From Jiella endophytica (GTDB taxonomy: Bacteria; Pseudomonadota; Alphaproteobacteria; Rhizobiales; Rhizobiaceae), in assembly GCF_004519335.1 (NCBI RefSeq), contig NZ_SOZD01000002.1, forward strand, positions 868,001-932,000: a stretch of 64,000 bases of DNA, given 5' to 3'. The notes under the pieces were generated by a model that was not told the DNA's origin, did not search any database, and saw only the letters and a list, made by a program, of their open reading frames with translations. Below, one piece after another: positions 28,845-39,802 of this stretch. Every line of letters starts with the position of its first letter. Positions within the stretch are counted from its first letter, which is position 1. The position numbers and the translations under genes were made by a program.

Positions 28845-29348
28845 ATGCGCGCTCTCGCGTGCCTCACCCTCATAGGCTGCATTCTCGGAGCGGGCGCGGC
28901 CCGCGCCGGGGACGAGGACTATCGCCGGGAGATCGCGGGGCCGGTGGCGGCAAGCGTCGTCAAGGTGCGCGACGGCGACACGGTGGAGGTCGAGGCCTTC
29001 GTCTGGCCGATGCAGAGCGTCCATGTCGCGGTGCGCCTGCGCGGCATCGACGCGCCGGAAAAACGCGGCAAGTGCGACGGCGAAAAGGCTGCGGCGGCGC
29101 GGGCCACCGCCCGGCTGAAGCAGCTCCTCGCCACCGACCGGGTCTATCTCACAGAGATTTCCGGCGACAAATATTTCGGGCGGGTGCTCGCCAGGCTTTC
29201 GGTAAAGGGCAATGCCGATCTTGGCCGGACGCTCCTGAAGGAGGGCCTCGTCGCGCCCTATGAGGGCGGCAAGCGCCGCGACTGGTGTTCCGAAGCGAGC
29301 CTTCGCGGTGGCACCGAGCGGGACGTCGCGGCGGTCGCGGGCCGCTGA
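28845..29348 (+). CDS. Secreted thermonuclease-like (SNase domain) protein
   Basis: 167 residues with a signal peptide (ALACLTLIGCILGAGAARA). The SNase fold is visible: VVKVRDGDTVEVEAF (calcium-site Asp), VRLRGIDAPEKRGKCDGEKA (catalytic Arg and Glu region), and DKYFGRVLARL (second catalytic Arg). It would cleave DNA or RNA in the periplasm or outside. No immunity partner is evident. It stands alone between SDHAF4 and the minus-strand holC. Confidence 0.88.
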   Translation: MRALACLTLIGCILGAGAARAGDEDYRREIAGPVAASVVKVRDGDTVEVEAFVWPMQSVHVAVRLRGIDAPEKRGKCDGEKAAAARATARLKQLLATDRVYLTEISGDKYFGRVLARLSVKGNADLGRTLLKEGLVAPYEGGKRRDWCSEASLRGGTERDVAAVAGR

Positions 29349-29372
29349 GCGGCGGACCGGGCGCATGCAGCC

Positions 29373-29825
29373 TCAGGCCTTCTTGACCCAGCGGCCTTCC
29401 TCTGTCTGCTGCCAGTAGGTCACCGCATGGCCGGCGGCCTTTTCGACCTTCCAGCGCCCCCGTGCCGTGTCGAGCTGGTCGGTGTCGTGGCCGTCGAAGA
29501 GATAGACCGCCCGGACATAGCCCGACAGCGTGTCGGGCACCGCGCCATCGACGAGGAAGCGCACATGCGGCTCGTTCGCCCGCTGCGCCGGATCGGTGGT
29601 GAGGAGGACCGGCTGCAGCTGTCCGGAGCTTTCCTTGTCGCTGCCATGAGGCAGAAAACTGTCCTCGCGGTAGGTCCACAGATGATTGTCGAGCGCCTCC
29701 AGCCGCTCGTCGCTGGAACATTGCACGACGACGCGCCAGCCGCGCCCGAGGGAGCGCTCGAGCAGGTCCGGCAGCGCCTGTTCCAGCCGGCTCTCGGTGA
29801 GGTGATAGAACAGGACTTCCGTCAT
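29373..29825 (-). CDS. holC: DNA polymerase III chi subunit
   Basis: 150 residues from the ATG at 29825 (MTEVLFYHLTESRLEQALPD). The frame is open further upstream, but the family begins here. LLERSLGRGWRVVVQC and LDNHLWTYREDSFLPHG are conserved HolC segments. The subunit links the clamp loader to SSB. It lies 129 bases downstream of pepA on the same strand, the usual order. Confidence 0.93.
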   Translation of the reverse strand: MTEVLFYHLTESRLEQALPDLLERSLGRGWRVVVQCSSDERLEALDNHLWTYREDSFLPHGSDKESSGQLQPVLLTTDPAQRANEPHVRFLVDGAVPDTLSGYVRAVYLFDGHDTDQLDTARGRWKVEKAAGHAVTYWQQTEEGRWVKKA

Positions 29826-29954
29826 CTGCGGTTCGATCCATGGACCCGGCGGGCGGCGTCGCCCGATCATCGTCGATCCGGCGGGAAAGGGGAAGGCCGG
29901 CAAGACCTCCCCGGCCGGCTTCGGCCACCGCTGGCCCGGCAGGACGTCAGGACG

Positions 29955-31460
29955 TCAGGACGACTGATAGTGATCGGCGACCAGCCGGTCGAGCAGCCTG
30001 ACGCCGAAACCCGAGGCCCAGGACTGGTTGTACTCGTTGGCGGGCGAGCCCATCGCCGTGCCGGCGATGTCGAGATGCGCCCAGGGCACGTCGTTGACGA
30101 AGCGCTGCAGGAACTGCGCAGCGGTGATCGAACCGGCCGCCCGGCCGCCGCCGATATTCTTGATATCGGCGAACTTGCCCTCGATCATCTTGTCGTATTC
30201 GCGCCCGAGCGGCAGCCGCCAGACCTTCTCGCCGCTGACCTTGCCCGCCGCGGCGAGCCGCTCTGCAAGCTCGTCGTTGTTGGAGAACAGCCCGGCATGA
30301 TGATTGCCGAGGGCGACTATGATCGCGCCGGTCAGCGTTGCCAGATTGACCATGAATTTCGGCTTGAAGCGGTCCTGGCAGTACCAGAGCGCATCGGCAA
30401 GGACGAGCCGGCCCTCGGCGTCGGTGTTGAGCACCTCGATGGTGGTGCCGGACATCGCGGTGACAATGTCGCCCGGCCGCTGGGCGTTGCCGTCGACGGC
30501 GTTCTCGACGAGGCCGACGATCCCCACCGCATTGACCTTCGCCTTGCGGCCTGCGAGCGCCCGCATCAGCCCAACGACGGCCGCCGAACCGCCCATGTCG
30601 CCCTTCATCTCGTCCATCGAACCGGCCGGCTTGATCGAGATGCCGCCGGTATCGAAGACGACGCCCTTGCCGACGAAGGCGACAGGCGCCTCGCCCTCCG
30701 GGCCGCCGTTCCAGCGCATGACGACGAGCCGCGGCGGACGGGGCGAGCCCTGCGCGACGCCGAGCATCGCGTGCATCTTCAGGGCCTCGAGCTCGCTCTC
30801 GCCGAGCACCTCGACGTCGATCCCTTCCTTCGTGAGCGCCTCGATCCGTTCGGCATATTCGACCGGGCCGAGGATGTTGGCAGGCTCGTTGACGAGGTCG
30901 CGCGCCAGCATCGTGCCGGCGGCGATCGCCTCCTCTGCCGCGAATGCGGCGCGGGCGCCGTCCGGATCGGCAACGGCGAAGGTCAGCGCCGCCGGCTCGG
31001 CGGTTTCCTTCTCGTCCTCTTCGCCGGGCTTGGCCTTCTTCGACTTGTAGAGGTCGAAGTCGTAGGCCCTCAGCAGCGCCCCGCTCGCCATGCGCGCCGC
31101 GTCGGCCGCCGAGACGGCGCCTTCCGGCGTCTCGCAGCGGATGGTGACGCTCGAGGCACCCTTGGTCTTGGCAAGCGCAGTGCCGCCGAGCTTCAGGAAA
31201 TCCTCCTCCGTCCGCGGGTCCTTGGCGTCAGTCCCGATCACCAGCAGGCGGTCGGCGGCAACGCCCGCCGGAGCGATGAGATCGACGGTGGTAAGGCTCT
31301 TGCCCTTGAACTTCGCGATGCGGGCGGCCTTGCCGACGGTCTCACGCATCTCGCCAGGCAGCCCCTCCGGCACCGCCCCGCCCTCTCCGGCGAGGATGAC
31401 GAGAACGTCGCCCGCCGCCGCATCGAGCGGGGCGAATTCGATCTTGGGAAGCTTGGCCAT
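29955..31460 (-). CDS. pepA: Leucyl aminopeptidase (M17)
   Basis: 501 residues. The ATG at 31460 is preceded by a strong AGGAG. The di-metal catalytic domain shows [17 protein letters not shown], then [11 protein letters not shown] and [14 protein letters not shown], which carry the Lys, Asp and Glu metal ligands. The N-terminal macro-like domain contains a charged insert near residues 135-150. It removes N-terminal amino acids from peptides as a hexamer in the cytoplasm. It is divergent from lptF. Confidence 0.96.
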   Translation of the reverse strand: MAKLPKIEFAPLDAAAGDVLVILAGEGGAVPEGLPGEMRETVGKAARIAKFKGKSLTTVDLIAPAGVAADRLLVIGTDAKDPRTEEDFLKLGGTALAKTKGASSVTIRCETPEGAVSAADAARMASGALLRAYDFDLYKSKKAKPGEEDEKETAEPAALTFAVADPDGARAAFAAEEAIAAGTMLARDLVNEPANILGPVEYAERIEALTKEGIDVEVLGESELEALKMHAMLGVAQGSPRPPRLVVMRWNGGPEGEAPVAFVGKGVVFDTGGISIKPAGSMDEMKGDMGGSAAVVGLMRALAGRKAKVNAVGIVGLVENAVDGNAQRPGDIVTAMSGTTIEVLNTDAEGRLVLADALWYCQDRFKPKFMVNLATLTGAIIVALGNHHAGLFSNNDELAERLAAAGKVSGEKVWRLPLGREYDKMIEGKFADIKNIGGGRAAGSITAAQFLQRFVNDVPWAHLDIAGTAMGSPANEYNQSWASGFGVRLLDRLVADHYQSS

Positions 31461-31907
31461 GATGTCTCCTGGAAATCGGCTGAAGGCGGCAGGAAAGGCT
31501 GTCGATGCCCCCGCCGCCTGCCGCGGCGCGAACCGGCGGACCCTCCATGTCCGGCCGGCCCGGCGGCGGACCTCGCCCAGATTTGAGCGCCGGGTCGCGT
31601 TTTGCAAGGGCGCGAAGATGCGTGATTGCGTTAACCATGCCTCTTCGGGCTTCCTTAGCCAGACTGTCGCAGGATTTTCATCGAGCGCCCTGGCGACGAA
31701 GCGCCCAGGCACCGGACCGTGATCGCCGCATCCGGACCGGCTTCTCGACAAGCCCGATCAGGGCAGCTATTGCGGCGACGACATTCGAAGAGCCATCTAT
31801 GAGCCGGCAACGAAGGCCGCCGGCTGGCGCCCCCGCAACGGGACATCCTCCCCGGCGACGGGACACCCTTCAAGGAACCGCTTCTTGACCGCTGGGCGCC
31901 GACCCTC
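31461..31907. other. 447-bp divergent promoter region, pepA / lptF
   Basis: No gene seen. It must contain promoters for pepA (minus) and the lpt operon (plus). A GTTAACCAT string near 31632 is the sort of AT-rich island often found in such promoters, but no full hexamer pair could be assigned. Confidence 0.4.
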
Positions 31908-33101
31908 ATGACGCTTCTGGAACGCTACGTCTTCAAGCGCGCCCTGATGAATTCGCTCGGCGCGCTCGCCGCGCTGGTGCTGATCGTTTGGATCGTCCAG
32001 GCGCTCTCGCGGGTCGACGTCGTGAAGTCGACGGCATCGGCGGCGGGCAACGTCTTCTGGATCGCGCTGATGCTTTTGCCGGACCTGGCCGCCGGCATCG
32101 TCCCCTTCGCCATCCTGATCGGCTCCGTCCAGGCGCTGAACGGCCTCAATGCCGATTCGGAGCGGGCGGTGATGGCCGCCTCCGGCGCCTCGCCGAAGGT
32201 AGTGGCAAAGCCCGTCGTCATGCTCGGGCTCCTCGGCGGCATCGCCATCCTCCTCGTCGCCCATGTCGTCGGACCGATGTCCTCGCGGGCCTTTCGCGAC
32301 GGTATCCGGGCGATCAATGCCGACACCATCACGCTCTTCCTGCAGCCCGGCCGTTTCGAGAAGGTGCAGGACGGGCTGGAACTGTCGATCGGCGCGGCGC
32401 GGGGCTCCAACATCAAGAGCCTGTTCATCGCCGACACCCGCGATCCGAAGACCGAGCTCATCTATTTCGCCCGCGAGGCGCGGATCGCCGAGGAGGACGG
32501 GCGCTCGCTGCTGCTGCTCAGCGACGGTCAGCTGCATCGCCGCGACATCAAGGATGGCTCGGTGGCGGTCGTCCAGTTCCAGTCCTATGCCTTCGATCTC
32601 GCCGATCTGAAGCCGGCGAGCCAGGGCGACTGGATCCGGACGTCCGAGCGCTCGACGGGCGACCTCATCTCGCCCAATCCCGCCGACAAGCTCTACCGCG
32701 AAAATCCCGGCTCGCTGACCGGCGAACTGACCGACCGGATGACCAACTGGCTCTACGCCGTCGCCTTCGCGCTCTGGGCGGTGGTGGTCGCGGCCCAGCC
32801 GCGCACCAACCGCCAGGCAAGCTCGGCGGCGATGACCCTCGGCCTTGCCGGCGGGCTTGGCCTCAAGGCGCTCGGCTTTCTGGTGATCGCGCAGATCGAG
32901 ACGAGTTCGGCTTTCGTCTATCTCGCCTATCTCCTGCCGCTCAGCGCGATCGCGCTCGATGCCTGGCTGATCTACGCCAATGTCGACCTCAACGAATGGG
33001 TGGTGCTGCGCCGGACGATCGAGGCGATCCAGGCGGCCTGGCGCGCCGTCCTGCGGCCCTTCGAGACGCGCAAGGGCCAGGCCACGGGGGTCGGCCGATG
33101 A
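31908..33101 (+). CDS. lptF: LPS export ABC transporter permease LptF
   Basis: 397 residues from the ATG at 31908. There are three N-terminal membrane segments, a periplasmic beta-jellyroll domain (about residues 140-270), and three C-terminal segments. This is the YjgP/YjgQ fold. MTLLERYVFKRALMNSLGAL is typical of the alphaproteobacterial form. With LptG it extracts LPS from the inner membrane, powered by LptB. lptG follows with a 4-base ATGA overlap. Confidence 0.95.
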   Translation: MTLLERYVFKRALMNSLGALAALVLIVWIVQALSRVDVVKSTASAAGNVFWIALMLLPDLAAGIVPFAILIGSVQALNGLNADSERAVMAASGASPKVVAKPVVMLGLLGGIAILLVAHVVGPMSSRAFRDGIRAINADTITLFLQPGRFEKVQDGLELSIGAARGSNIKSLFIADTRDPKTELIYFAREARIAEEDGRSLLLLSDGQLHRRDIKDGSVAVVQFQSYAFDLADLKPASQGDWIRTSERSTGDLISPNPADKLYRENPGSLTGELTDRMTNWLYAVAFALWAVVVAAQPRTNRQASSAAMTLGLAGGLGLKALGFLVIAQIETSSAFVYLAYLLPLSAIALDAWLIYANVDLNEWVVLRRTIEAIQAAWRAVLRPFETRKGQATGVGR

Positions 33102-34177
33102 GGAACTTCACCCTCAACCGCTACTTCCTGCGGCTCTATCTCACCTCCTTCTTCTCGACGCTGATCGCCATCTTCGCGCTGATCTACCTCGTCGACATGA
33201 TCGAGCTCAGCCGCCGCGGCCGCACCGAGGTCCTCGGCTTTCTCGGCGCCGCGAGCTATTCGGCGCTGCGCGTGCCCTCCTTCATGGAGCAGGCGCTTCC
33301 CTTCATCATCCTGTTCGCCTCGATCTTCACCCTCCTCAACCTCAACCGGCGGCTCGAACTCGTCGTCGCGCGCAGCGCCGGCGTGTCGATCTGGCAGATC
33401 CTGTTGCCATTCGCCTTCGGCTCTGTGCTGCTCGGCCTCGCCGCCACTTTCGCCTACAACCCCCTCGCCGCCTGGACGAAGGCGCGCGCCTCCAGCATCG
33501 AGGCCACGGTCTTCGGCGGTTCGCCGGACGAGCCCGGCGAGGAGATCTGGCTGCGACAGTCGGCCGGGGGGACGCGTTCGATCATCGGCGGCGCTGCGGT
33601 GACGCGGGGCGGCAGCGAGCTCAGGCATGTCAGCGCCTTCCTGTTCGGCGACGACGGCTCGATCACCCAGCGCATCGACGCCGACCAGGCGACGCTGGAG
33701 AACGGCCAGTGGGTGCTGGCAAGGCCGCGGGTGACGCGGATCGGCTATCCGCCGTCCTATCCCCAGCAGTTCCGCCTGCCGACCTCCCTCAAGCCGGAAT
33801 ATATCGAGCAGCGGGTGGCCGACCCCGAGGCGACGTCGGTGTGGAGGCTGCCGGGCGAGATCAAGGTCGCCGGCAGTCTCGGCCTCAATCCGATGGCCTT
33901 CGACATGCAGTACCAGACGCTGCTCGCCCGCCCGGCCCTGTTTCTCGCCATGACGTTGGTCGCTGCGACAGTTGGGACACGGTTCTCGAGAACCGCACAG
34001 GCGGGCAGCGCCATCGCCGCCGGAGTGCTGGCGGGCTTCACTCTCTACGTGGTAACGTTCCTCGCAAAGGCGCTGGGGAGCAACGACATCATTCCGCCAG
34101 TCGTCGCAGCATGGTTTCCGGTGTTGGCCGCAGGATCGTTGGGGGTAACGATGCTGCTCCATCAGGAGGATGGGTAG
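33098..34177 (+). CDS. lptG: LPS export ABC transporter permease LptG
   Basis: 359 residues. The ATG at 33098 sits in the ATGA overlap with lptF. Same YjgP/YjgQ layout as LptF: N-terminal membrane segments with NRYFLRLYLTSFF, then ARSAGVSIWQILLPF, a periplasmic jellyroll, and C-terminal segments including FTLYVVTFLAKALGSNDIIP. It forms the LptB2FG complex. The stop is 2 bases before the lptD start. Confidence 0.95.
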   Translation: MRNFTLNRYFLRLYLTSFFSTLIAIFALIYLVDMIELSRRGRTEVLGFLGAASYSALRVPSFMEQALPFIILFASIFTLLNLNRRLELVVARSAGVSIWQILLPFAFGSVLLGLAATFAYNPLAAWTKARASSIEATVFGGSPDEPGEEIWLRQSAGGTRSIIGGAAVTRGGSELRHVSAFLFGDDGSITQRIDADQATLENGQWVLARPRVTRIGYPPSYPQQFRLPTSLKPEYIEQRVADPEATSVWRLPGEIKVAGSLGLNPMAFDMQYQTLLARPALFLAMTLVAATVGTRFSRTAQAGSAIAAGVLAGFTLYVVTFLAKALGSNDIIPPVVAAWFPVLAAGSLGVTMLLHQEDG

Positions 34178-34179
34178 GC

Positions 34180-36657
34180 ATGAAATCGAGGGGGACGTTC
34201 ACCGCCGCGCCAGGCATGGCCTGGCTCCGGTCGTGGGCCATTCTTCTTGTCGGAACAATGCTTTGCGTGTTCGGCGGAGTAGCGGATGGTCGTGCCCAGC
34301 CGGCGCTGCCGACGGCTGCTTCGCTGCAGCAGAAGGACGCCAAGCTGTTTCTGGCCGCGGACACCGTCACCTATGACACCAAGGGCGACGTCGTCACTGC
34401 GACGGGTGGCGTGCAGATCGATTACGGCACTTACAAACTCGTCGCACGCAGGCTGATCTACAATCAGAAGACGCGGCGACTGCTCGCAATCGGCGATGTC
34501 GAGCTGCAACAGCCGGACGGGAATCGGATCTACGCCGACCAGATCGACGTCACCGACGACTTCCGCGACGGCTTCGTCGAGGCGCTGCGGCTGGAGACCC
34601 CCGAGGACACCCGCTTCGCCGCCGCCCAGGCGGTGCGCGAGAACGGTGACAAGACGATCTTCGATCGCGGCGTCTACACCGCCTGCAAGCCCTGCCGCGA
34701 ACATCCCGAGCGGGCGCCGCTCTGGCAGATCAAGGCGCGCCAGATCATCTGGGACGAGAAGGAAAAGGTGATCCGCTATTACGGCGCGCATTTCGAACTG
34801 TTCGGCGCGCCGATCGCCTACCTGCCCTACTTCCAGTCGCCCGATCCGACGGTGAAGCGCCAGTCCGGCTTCCTCGCTCCGAGCTTCAAGAGTTCCGGCG
34901 ATCTCGGCGTCGGCGTCCGGGTGCCGTATTTCATGGTGCTGAACGACAGCGCCGACGTCACCGTCGCCGGCACCTACTACACCAAGCAGGGCTTCCTCGG
35001 TGAGGCGGAATACCGCCAGGCCTTCGACAACGGCATGTTCACCCTGAAGACCGCCGGGATCATCCAGCAGGATCGCGGCGAGTTCATCAGCGACAACACC
35101 TATCGAAACGGCGTCCTGGTCGACGAATCGCCGGACTATTCGAAGGCGCGCGGCATGATCGGCTCGACGGGCAAGTTCGCCCTGTCCGATCGCTGGACCT
35201 TCGGCTGGGACATTCTCGCCCAGAGCGACGACAACTTCTCCAACACCTACGGGATCGACGGCTATTCGGATTCGCGGAGGGCCTCGGAGGTCTACCTCAC
35301 CGGCCTCGGCGACCAGAGCTTCTTCGATCTCAGGGCCCAGAAGTTCGACTACCAGACCAACGATCGGGACCTGCCGGAGCAGCAGCCCTACGTGCTGCCG
35401 TCCTTCGACTACGAGCGGATCGAGCAGACGCCGGGCATCGGCGGCGAGTTGAAGTTCACCGGCAATCTCGCCTCGATCTACCGCAAGGACGACAGCTTCA
35501 CCAAGATCTGCAACACTCATCTTTCGGGCGGCACCGACCCGCAGGACGACTGCGTCGATCCGTTCAACGGCAACAAGTTCAACCCGGACTATCTGCGCTA
35601 CAGCGGCCTCGAAGGCGACTACACCCGCGGCACCGCCGAACTCGAATGGCGCAACAGCTACATCCTGCCGGTCGGCCTGGTGCTGACGCCGATCGCCTCG
35701 GTGCGCGGCGATCTCTACACCGCGGACATGTCGAGCGACGGCTCCAACCTGCCCTTCTATGCCGCCGGCACCAAGATCAGCGAAGATCCTTACGGCGCCG
35801 TCTCGATCGACGACAGCGGTGCCCGCGGCATGGCGACCGCCGCCCTCGAGGCGCGCTATCCCTATCTGATCGAAACGGCCCACAGCAGCCACGTCATCGA
35901 GCCGATCGCCCAGATCATCGCCCGGCCGAACGAGACCTCGATCGGCCAGCTGCCGAACGAGGACGCCCAGACCCTTGTCTTCAACACCGCCAACCTCTTC
36001 TCGCTCGACAAGTTCTCCGGCTACGACCGGATCGAGGGCGGCACCCGAGCGAATGTCGGGCTGAAATATGCCGGCAATTTCGAGGGCGGCTATTCGATCG
36101 ACGCGGTGGTCGGCCAGTCCTACCAGCTTGCCGGCGTCAACTCCTATGCCCAGCGCGATCTCAGCCTCGTCGGCTACGATTCCGGCCTCGAGACCACCCG
36201 TTCGGACTATGTCGGCTCGGTGTCCTTCGGCATGCCGACGGGCGTTACCGTGGGAACGCAGGGTCGCTTCGACGAAGAGGACTTCTCGCTGCGCCGGGCC
36301 GACCTCTTCGGCTCCTATGAAGGACCGGTGACCAGCGGCTTCGTCGCCTATTCCTTCATCGCCGCCCAGCCGCTCTACGGGTCGATCGAGGATCAGAACC
36401 AGATCAGCACCGGCGCCTCGCTGAAGTTCGACCAGAACTGGACCGCCTACGGCACCCTCGCCTACGACATCAAGAACAGCAGCGTCATCCGCAGCGGCGT
36501 CGCCATCGGCTGGGCCAACGACTGCTATTCGATGCTGCTGTCCTACGAGGACGAGAATTCGAGCTATTCCTCCGACAGCGGCTCCTCGACGGTGATGTTC
36601 AAGGTCGGCCTCAGAACCCTGACGAGCTACAACGAGCCCTTCGACATCGGCCTCTGA
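34180..36657 (+). CDS. lptD: LPS-assembly outer membrane protein LptD
   Basis: 825 residues. The ATG at 34180 gives a signal peptide ending near DGRAQ. Residues about 55-160 are the OstA/LptA-like jellyroll (FLAADTVTYDTKGDVVTATG). The LptD beta-barrel domain follows with ACKPCREHPERAPLWQIKA, then FELFGAPIAYLPYFQSPDPT, the conserved entry segment. The barrel inserts LPS into the outer leaflet of the outer membrane together with LptE, which is not in this window. It is the third gene of the operon. Confidence 0.96.
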   Translation: MKSRGTFTAAPGMAWLRSWAILLVGTMLCVFGGVADGRAQPALPTAASLQQKDAKLFLAADTVTYDTKGDVVTATGGVQIDYGTYKLVARRLIYNQKTRRLLAIGDVELQQPDGNRIYADQIDVTDDFRDGFVEALRLETPEDTRFAAAQAVRENGDKTIFDRGVYTACKPCREHPERAPLWQIKARQIIWDEKEKVIRYYGAHFELFGAPIAYLPYFQSPDPTVKRQSGFLAPSFKSSGDLGVGVRVPYFMVLNDSADVTVAGTYYTKQGFLGEAEYRQAFDNGMFTLKTAGIIQQDRGEFISDNTYRNGVLVDESPDYSKARGMIGSTGKFALSDRWTFGWDILAQSDDNFSNTYGIDGYSDSRRASEVYLTGLGDQSFFDLRAQKFDYQTNDRDLPEQQPYVLPSFDYERIEQTPGIGGELKFTGNLASIYRKDDSFTKICNTHLSGGTDPQDDCVDPFNGNKFNPDYLRYSGLEGDYTRGTAELEWRNSYILPVGLVLTPIASVRGDLYTADMSSDGSNLPFYAAGTKISEDPYGAVSIDDSGARGMATAALEARYPYLIETAHSSHVIEPIAQIIARPNETSIGQLPNEDAQTLVFNTANLFSLDKFSGYDRIEGGTRANVGLKYAGNFEGGYSIDAVVGQSYQLAGVNSYAQRDLSLVGYDSGLETTRSDYVGSVSFGMPTGVTVGTQGRFDEEDFSLRRADLFGSYEGPVTSGFVAYSFIAAQPLYGSIEDQNQISTGASLKFDQNWTAYGTLAYDIKNSSVIRSGVAIGWANDCYSMLLSYEDENSSYSSDSGSSTVMFKVGLRTLTSYNEPFDIGL

Positions 36658-36686
36658 GGTCTCGGAGGTCGGCCGGCATGGGGCGG

Positions 36687-36716
36687 CGGCGTGGACGCGC
36701 ACGGCCGTCCGCACGC
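36687..36716 (+). terminator. Hairpin after lptD
   Basis: GGCGTG-GACG and CGTC-CG-CACGCC pair with a 2-base bulge around a short loop, 30 bases past the lptD stop. It may separate lptD from the surA-pdxA-rsmA part, where the 291-bp gap 36658-36948 could hold a second promoter. No U-run. Confidence 0.3.
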
Positions 36717-36948
36717 CGGCTCGCGCCTCAGCGGATCGCGGTGATCACGCTTTCGCCAAAGCTTTGGTGTTGATGCGTTTCATGCATCGCCGAAACGCCG
36801 CCGACCGGCCAAAATGCCCGAATTCACTTCTCATCAGGCTTGAACTCGCCTACACGGAGGCGGCCCCGGCTCGGTTTGCGACAGGCAAGGCGAGGTGGGC
36901 CGACGTTACGGCAGGAAGAATGACCTCGAAGGGGAGTTGAGAGCCTCG

Positions 36949-37896
36949 ATGACGTTCAAGAAATTGGTTTCGGGACTGGCTGCCCTTGCGGCCCTCGTCG
37001 TCTTCGCACCGACCGGAAATTTCCTCGGCCCGCGACCGGCCATGGCAGCATCCGAAATTGCCGTCGTCGTCAACGGCATGCCGGTCACGACCTTCCAGAT
37101 CCGGCAGCGGGCGGCATTCCTGAAGCTTCGCCGCGAAGGCGGCAATCTGACCTCGAAGGCGACCGACGAGCTGATCGACGAGGCGCTGAAGCAGCAGGAA
37201 ATCCGGCGGCGTGGCATCAAGATCCCCGACGAGGCGGTCGAGCAGGCGTTCGAGAACTTCGCCAAGCAGAACAAGCTGACCGTCGCGCAGCTCACCGAGG
37301 TCCTGTCGCGATCCGGTTTTTCGGCCCAGGGCTTCAAGGACTACATCCGCGTCCAGATGGGCTGGGGCCAGGCGGTGCAGGCGAGCCTTCGCTCCAGCGA
37401 CAGGATGAGCGAGCAGGACGCCGTGCAGCAGATGCTGGCACAGGGCGGCAAGAAGCCGAAGACGACGGAATACACCCTTCAGCAGGTGATCTTCGTGGTG
37501 CCGCCGGACGAGCGCGGTTCACAGATGTCCCGCCGCAAGCGGGAGGCGGAGGGCATGCGCGGCCGCTTCAACTCCTGCGACCGGACCTACGACATCGCCA
37601 AGGAACTGCGGGACGTAACCGTCCGCGATCTCGGCCGCGTCATGCAGCCGGAGCTTCCGCCCCGCTGGAAGGACGCGATCGAGCGGACCAGCGTCGGCAA
37701 GGCGACCCCGATCCAGGAGACCGAGCGCGGCGTCGAATTCATCGCCGTCTGCAACAGTCGTCAGGTGTCGGACGACAAGGCCGCGGCGATGGTGCTGCAG
37801 AATCAGGAGCTCGAGAAGCTCGGCAAGGGCGAATCCGGCCCCGACAAGGCGCTGCTCGAGAAGGTCAAGAAGAACGCGCAGATCATCCGCAAATGA
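36949..37896 (+). CDS. surA: SurA-like periplasmic chaperone / peptidyl-prolyl isomerase
   Basis: 315 residues. The ATG at 36949 follows GGGGAG and gives a signal peptide ending around PAMAAS. The SurA N-terminal domain follows ([40 protein letters not shown]). Only a weak parvulin-like region can be seen after it ([25 protein letters not shown]), with a short C-terminal helix. It should guide outer membrane proteins such as LptD to the Bam complex. The location between lptD and pdxA supports SurA. It overlaps pdxA by 4 bases. Confidence 0.85.
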   Translation: MTFKKLVSGLAALAALVVFAPTGNFLGPRPAMAASEIAVVVNGMPVTTFQIRQRAAFLKLRREGGNLTSKATDELIDEALKQQEIRRRGIKIPDEAVEQAFENFAKQNKLTVAQLTEVLSRSGFSAQGFKDYIRVQMGWGQAVQASLRSSDRMSEQDAVQQMLAQGGKKPKTTEYTLQQVIFVVPPDERGSQMSRRKREAEGMRGRFNSCDRTYDIAKELRDVTVRDLGRVMQPELPPRWKDAIERTSVGKATPIQETERGVEFIAVCNSRQVSDDKAAAMVLQNQELEKLGKGESGPDKALLEKVKKNAQIIRK

Positions 37897-38930
37897 CGAG
37901 GCAGGGCCGGGCCGCGGCGCCACTCGCCGTGACGCTGGGCGAGCCCTCCGGCGTCGGCCCGGACATCGTCCTGGCGCTGCAGGCGGCCGGGTCTGGCAGC
38001 CTGCCGCCGCTCTTCGTCCTCGCCGATCCGGCAATGCTGACGGCGCGGGCCGAGCGCCTTGGCCTGACCTTGGGCATGTCCCCGATTGCCGGGCCCGAGG
38101 AGGTCGCGGACGTCGAACCGGGTACCCTCGCGGTGCTGCCGCTCTCGAACACCCAAGCGGAGACGCCGCGAACGCCGGATAGCCGCAATGGCGCTGGCAC
38201 CATCGAGGCGATCGACCGGGCGACCGCGTTCGCCCTCGACGGCCGGGCCGCCGGCATCGTCACCGGGCCGATCGACAAGAAGGCGCTCTACGACGTCGGC
38301 TTCCGCCATCCCGGCCACACCGAATATCTTGCCGAGCTCTGCTCGCGGCGGACCGGAGCGCCGCTGACGCCGGTCATGCTGTTGACCGGGCCGGAGCTTT
38401 CCTGCGTGCCCGTCACCATCCACATCCCCCTCGCCGAGGTGCCGAAGCAGCTGACGACGGAGCTGATCGTTTCGACATGCCGGATCACCGCCGCGGACTA
38501 CCGTCGCCGGCTCGGCGTCGCCAGCCCGCGTCTGGCAATTTCCGGCCTCAACCCGCATGCCGGCGAAAAGGGCGCGATCGGGAACGAGGACGAGCGCATC
38601 GTCCGCCCGGCCGTGGAGATCCTCAGGGCGGAAGGGATCGACGCCGTCGGTCCCCTGCCCGCCGACACGATGTTCCACCGCGAGGCCCGGGCGCTCTACG
38701 ACGTTGCCATCTGCATGTATCACGACCAGGCGCTGATCCCGGCAAAGACCCTCGCCTTCGACAAGACCGTCAACGTCACGCTCGGCCTGCCGATTATCCG
38801 GACCTCGCCCGACCACGGCACCGCCGCCGACATCGCCGGCACCGGCAGGGCACGCCCGGACAGCTTCCGCGCCGCGATCGCCCTCGCCTGGCGGATGGCC
38901 GAGGCGGAAGCCACCACCCCCTCCGCCTGA
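37893..38930 (+). CDS. pdxA: 4-hydroxythreonine-4-phosphate dehydrogenase
   Basis: 345 residues. [12 protein letters not shown] near the N-terminus, [19 protein letters not shown] (metal-ligand His), [15 protein letters not shown] and [13 protein letters not shown] are the family motifs with metal- and substrate-binding His residues. It oxidises 4-phosphohydroxy-L-threonine with NAD in pyridoxal phosphate synthesis. The ATG overlaps the surA stop (ATGA). The stop shares one base with the rsmA start (TGATG). Confidence 0.96.
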   Translation: MTRQGRAAAPLAVTLGEPSGVGPDIVLALQAAGSGSLPPLFVLADPAMLTARAERLGLTLGMSPIAGPEEVADVEPGTLAVLPLSNTQAETPRTPDSRNGAGTIEAIDRATAFALDGRAAGIVTGPIDKKALYDVGFRHPGHTEYLAELCSRRTGAPLTPVMLLTGPELSCVPVTIHIPLAEVPKQLTTELIVSTCRITAADYRRRLGVASPRLAISGLNPHAGEKGAIGNEDERIVRPAVEILRAEGIDAVGPLPADTMFHREARALYDVAICMYHDQALIPAKTLAFDKTVNVTLGLPIIRTSPDHGTAADIAGTGRARPDSFRAAIALAWRMAEAEATTPSA

Positions 38931-39757
38931 TGGCCGCGCCCGACGGCCTGCCGCCGCTGCGCGAGGTGATCGCCGCGCACGGTCTCAACCCGAAAAAGAG
39001 CCTCGGCCAGAACTTCCTGCTCGATCTCAACCTGACAGGCCGGATCGCAAGGCAGGCGCTGCCGCTCGACGCGGCGACCGTCGTCGAGGTCGGCCCCGGG
39101 CCCGGCGGGCTGACCCGAGCGCTGCTCGCCGAGGGCGCCCGGCGCGTCGTCGCCATCGAGAAGGATCCGCGCTGCATCGCGGCTCTTGAAGAAATTGCCG
39201 GGCACTATCCCGACCGCCTGGAGATCGTCTCGGCCGACGCGCTGGGCATCGATCTTGCCGGCCTTGCCGGGGACGGCCCGCTGAAGGTCGTCGCCAATCT
39301 CCCGTACAATGTCGGCACCCAGCTTCTGCTCAACTGGCTGACCGCCGAGTCCTGGCCGCCGGTCTGGGAGAGCCTGACGCTGATGTTCCAGAAGGAAGTC
39401 GCCGAGCGCATCGTCGCCGCGCCGGGAAGCCGGCATTACGGCCGGCTCGGCGTGCTCGCGGGCTGGCGCAGCCGCTCGCGGATCCTTTTCGACGTCTCGC
39501 CGGCGGCCTTCACGCCGCCGCCGAAGGTGACCTCGGCGGTGGTGCGGGTCGTTCCGAACGACAGCCCCGAGCCGGTGCCGCTGGCAGCCCTCGAAAAGGT
39601 CACGGCGGCGGCCTTTGGCCAGCGCCGCAAGATGCTGCGACAGAGCCTCAAGACACTCGGCGGCGAAGCGCTTCTCACCCGCGTCGGCATCGACCCGCAA
39701 CGACGGGCGGAGACCCTGAGCGTTTCGGAATTCGTGCGCCTCGCCAACGCGCTCTGA
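38930..39757 (+). CDS. rsmA: 16S rRNA (A1518/A1519) dimethyltransferase
   Basis: 275 residues. [22 protein letters not shown] (SAM site) and VVANLPYNV (catalytic NLPY) are intact. It dimethylates two adjacent adenines in helix 45 of 16S rRNA, a late step of small-subunit assembly. It is translationally coupled to pdxA and is the last gene of the operon. It is convergent with the hydrolase gene at 39796. Confidence 0.96.
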   Translation: MAAPDGLPPLREVIAAHGLNPKKSLGQNFLLDLNLTGRIARQALPLDAATVVEVGPGPGGLTRALLAEGARRVVAIEKDPRCIAALEEIAGHYPDRLEIVSADALGIDLAGLAGDGPLKVVANLPYNVGTQLLLNWLTAESWPPVWESLTLMFQKEVAERIVAAPGSRHYGRLGVLAGWRSRSRILFDVSPAAFTPPPKVTSAVVRVVPNDSPEPVPLAALEKVTAAAFGQRRKMLRQSLKTLGGEALLTRVGIDPQRRAETLSVSEFVRLANAL

Positions 39758-39802
39758 CGCCGCGGGCAGAAACGGACGCAAGCCGCCAGAGGCCGTCAGA
39801 GC
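39751..39802. terminator. Inverted repeat spanning the convergent ends of rsmA and the MBL gene
   Basis: GCTCTGACG (39751-39759) and CGTCAGAGC (39794-39802) are perfect 9-bp arms. Each arm contains the stop codon of one gene. The loop is 34 bases. Possibly a bidirectional terminator, but the loop is long and there is no U-run. Confidence 0.35.

Noticed and set aside
34162-36714. An 850-codon open frame on the minus strand
   Set aside because: Antisense to lptD, which is certain from its motifs. No recognisable domain.
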